From positions 1-7,596 of the forward strand of contig DASYKE010000079.1 in NCBI GenBank assembly GCA_035995725.1: 7,596 nt of DNA, in the 5' to 3' direction. This stretch comes from JAQGLW01 sp035995725. GTDB lineage: Bacteria > Pseudomonadota > Gammaproteobacteria > Burkholderiales > Burkholderiaceae_D. A program made the translations under genes and the position numbers. Shown here piece by piece: positions 6,715 through 7,596 of this stretch (positions are counted from its first letter, which is position 1; each line of letters opens with the position of its first letter). The notes beneath the pieces are model-generated. The model worked only from the letters and a program-made list of their open reading frames with translations. It was not told where the DNA came from and made no database searches.

Positions 6715-7083
6715 TTAAAGGTAGACAATACCGCCGTCCATCGCCTGCTGCCTTTTCAGCACTCTCCTGGCGGCGGAAGCCTTGCTGGCGGCGGATTTCT
6801 GGCTGGTGTTGTTGCGATAGGCTTCAAGCTTTTCTTCGCAGCGGTTGTGATACCAGCCGTGCTCGGTTTTGGTAAAGAAATCGTTCAACATCTGTTCGAC
6901 AGCCGTTCGCTCTTCGTCGGAGCGGGCAATGACCTTGCGGCATAGCGATTCAAAATCGAGCGCGAGCGCTTGCTCCGCGTCGTAATAGAGTTCGATCAGG
7001 TCGCGGTAAATGCTGCGCTCGACCCATATCAGATGCCTGGTCGCGCGGTCGAAGTCGCCTATGTGATGGGGGTAATACTTCAT
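6715..7083 (-). CDS. DUF1376 (YdaU-like) phage replication-region protein, C-terminally shortened
   Basis: A 122-residue protein from ATG 7083, preceded by AAGGGA with a seven-base spacer. It opens with the DUF1376 signature: YYPHHIGDF (3-11), ERSIYRDLIELYYD (22-35), LCRKVIARS (47-55) and GWYHNRCEEKLEAYR (76-90). A basic helical stretch, SQKSAASKASAARRVLKRQQ (94-113), follows. Full YdaU-like proteins usually extend by 100 or more residues after this helix. Here the sequence breaks into a short DGGIVYL tail and stops beside the hairpins at 6695-6709, so the C-terminus is probably lost by deletion. Such proteins lie in the early replication region of lambdoid and related prophages and are thought to act in replication initiation; the molecular role is not established. 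The divergent S24 repressor remnant supports prophage origin. Confidence 0.82.
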   Translation of the reverse strand: MKYYPHHIGDFDRATRHLIWVERSIYRDLIELYYDAEQALALDFESLCRKVIARSDEERTAVEQMLNDFFTKTEHGWYHNRCEEKLEAYRNNTSQKSAASKASAARRVLKRQQAMDGGIVYL

Positions 7084-7104
7084 TGCCAGTCCCTTGCCAG
7101 TCCC
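7083..7104. repeat. Perfect 11-bp tandem duplication over the DUF1376 ribosome site
   Basis: TTGCCAGTCCC occurs twice back to back (7083-7093 and 7094-7104). On the minus strand this reads GGGACTGGCAA twice, so the region holding the ribosome-binding GGGA next to the start codon is duplicated. Confidence 0.8.
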
Positions 7105-7106
7105 GA

Positions 7107-7128
7107 TTCTCTTGATTTCCCTAGAGAA
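7107..7128. promoter_or_regulatory. Inverted repeat upstream of DUF1376, possible phage operator relic
   Basis: TTCTCT (7107-7112) and AGAGAA (7123-7128) form an inverted repeat with a ten-base spacer. It sits between the divergent DUF1376 gene and the S24 repressor remnant, where repressor operators lie in prophage immunity regions. The arms are short and chance is possible. Confidence 0.25.
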
Positions 7129-7173
7129 ACATTGCTATCATTTCAATTGCCGCTCATCTTGTGCCTGTTTGCA

Positions 7174-7396
7174 GATCCGCTGATCGTCGACATCGGCGTG
7201 AAGGCGGTCGAATTCGATGCCGTCTTTTTTTCAGGGTCGGCAATGAAGGCTTCATCAAGCGGCTGCAGCGCATCCCGGCGAAGGGATACGGGTTTTGTCG
7301 ACCAACAAGGACTATGAAACATGGCCCATCAAGCAGGACATGGATTTTGAAGTGTTCGGCCGGGTGTTGAAAGTGTGGTCCAGCACCGATTTTTAA
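7174..7396 (+). pseudogene. S24-family (CI/LexA-like) phage repressor, C-terminal remnant with two frameshifts
   Basis: The C-terminal half of an S24 repressor can be read by joining three frames. DPLIVDIGVKAVEFDAVF runs to the T-run at 7225-7231. FRVGNEGFIKRLQRIPAKGY then covers 7230-7289. VLSTNKDYETWPIKQDMDFE starts at 7292, continues as VFGRVLKVWSSTDF and stops at TAA 7394-7396. The usual family text has VYFFRVG at the first break and GYRVLS at the second, so each break fits the loss of one base. The lysine of the Ser-Lys dyad (FIKRL) remains. The upstream part with the catalytic serine and the DNA-binding domain is not found: before 7174 no frame matches the family. The remnant cannot encode a working repressor. 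It is divergent from the DUF1376 gene, as in a prophage immunity region with the middle removed. Confidence 0.82.
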
Positions 7397-7423
7397 TGGA
7401 ATATTTTTAAGGGAATGCAGAAC

Positions 7424-7596
7424 ATGACATCAGTCGGATCGGTCGGACGAGCCAGATCAATATTGGCGGTTTGTGCGGTTTTTTGTGGGGTATCGGTGCT
7501 GGCCGGTTGCGCCACGCCATTTGCGGATTTTTATAACGACCAGACCAACGGCCAGGACCCGACCACGGCACAGGGTGTAATACTGCCGGCCGACGC
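7424..7596 (+). CDS. Lipoprotein of unknown function (3'-partial)
   Basis: The frame runs off the right edge. It begins at ATG 7424, with AAGGGA nine bases upstream; an in-frame ATG at 7415 abuts that site and is less likely. The N-terminus is a lipoprotein signal: arginines at 9 and 11, a hydrophobic stretch ILAVCAVFCGVSV, then the lipobox LAGC with Cys29 as the lipidated residue. The mature part begins ATPFADFYNDQTNGQD. The residue after the cysteine is Ala, not Asp, so outer-membrane sorting is expected in a Gram-negative host. The family is not recognised from the 29 visible mature residues. It starts 27 bases after the repressor remnant and may be the first host gene beyond the prophage relic. 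Confidence 0.75.
   Translation, partial: MTSVGSVGRARSILAVCAVFCGVSVLAGCATPFADFYNDQTNGQDPTTAQGVILPAD

Noticed and set aside
6277..6945. Plus-strand 222-residue frame
   Set aside because: It is out of frame with the FMN reductase and antisense to DUF1376; it is an overlap artefact.

Overview
The window looks like a stretch of chromosome from a moderately GC-rich betaproteobacterium. Burkholderiales, perhaps Oxalobacteraceae, is my guess from codon use and protein similarity remembered from those genomes; no rRNA or marker gene confirms it. No tRNA, rRNA or CRISPR array was seen. Most of the window is ordinary accessory chromosome, but it carries several decayed genes.

Left part (1-2420): the 3' end of a large membrane-bound c-di-GMP enzyme (periplasmic sensor, TM helix, PAS, GGDEF, EAL; both catalytic domains look intact), open at the left edge. 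A gap of about 290 bases follows, holding a small element of about 150 bp bounded by inverted AGGGTCAGAGT ends. These ends resemble those found around IS200-like/REP-associated transposase genes.

Middle (2421-6710): on the minus strand, an alpha/beta hydrolase of the type usually fused to an OsmC domain (here without it), preceded by a LysR-type regulator. Divergent from the regulator, on the plus strand, lies a likely redox operon. It begins with a remnant of an FMN-dependent azoreductase gene (azoR) that keeps only its two ends and carries a frameshift. It continues with an intact pirin, a 144-residue protein of unknown function, and a ChrR/YieF-like NAD(P)H-dependent FMN/quinone reductase. 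The LysR-azoR intergenic region holds direct repeats and a good sigma-70-like promoter. The LysR protein therefore probably controls the operon, in which the azoR remnant now acts as a leader for pirin. The theme is handling of quinones, azo compounds or other electrophiles.

Right part (6711-7596): a relic of a prophage immunity/replication region. It has a C-terminally shortened DUF1376 (YdaU-like) gene on the minus strand. Divergent from it is the C-terminal half of an S24-family (CI/LexA-like) repressor, broken by two single-base losses. A lipoprotein gene then begins and runs off the right edge.

The window shows no convincing new defence or mobile system. The most informative observations are the two pseudogenes hidden across reading frames (azoR and the S24 repressor), the redox operon with its unknown member, and the repeat-bounded element.
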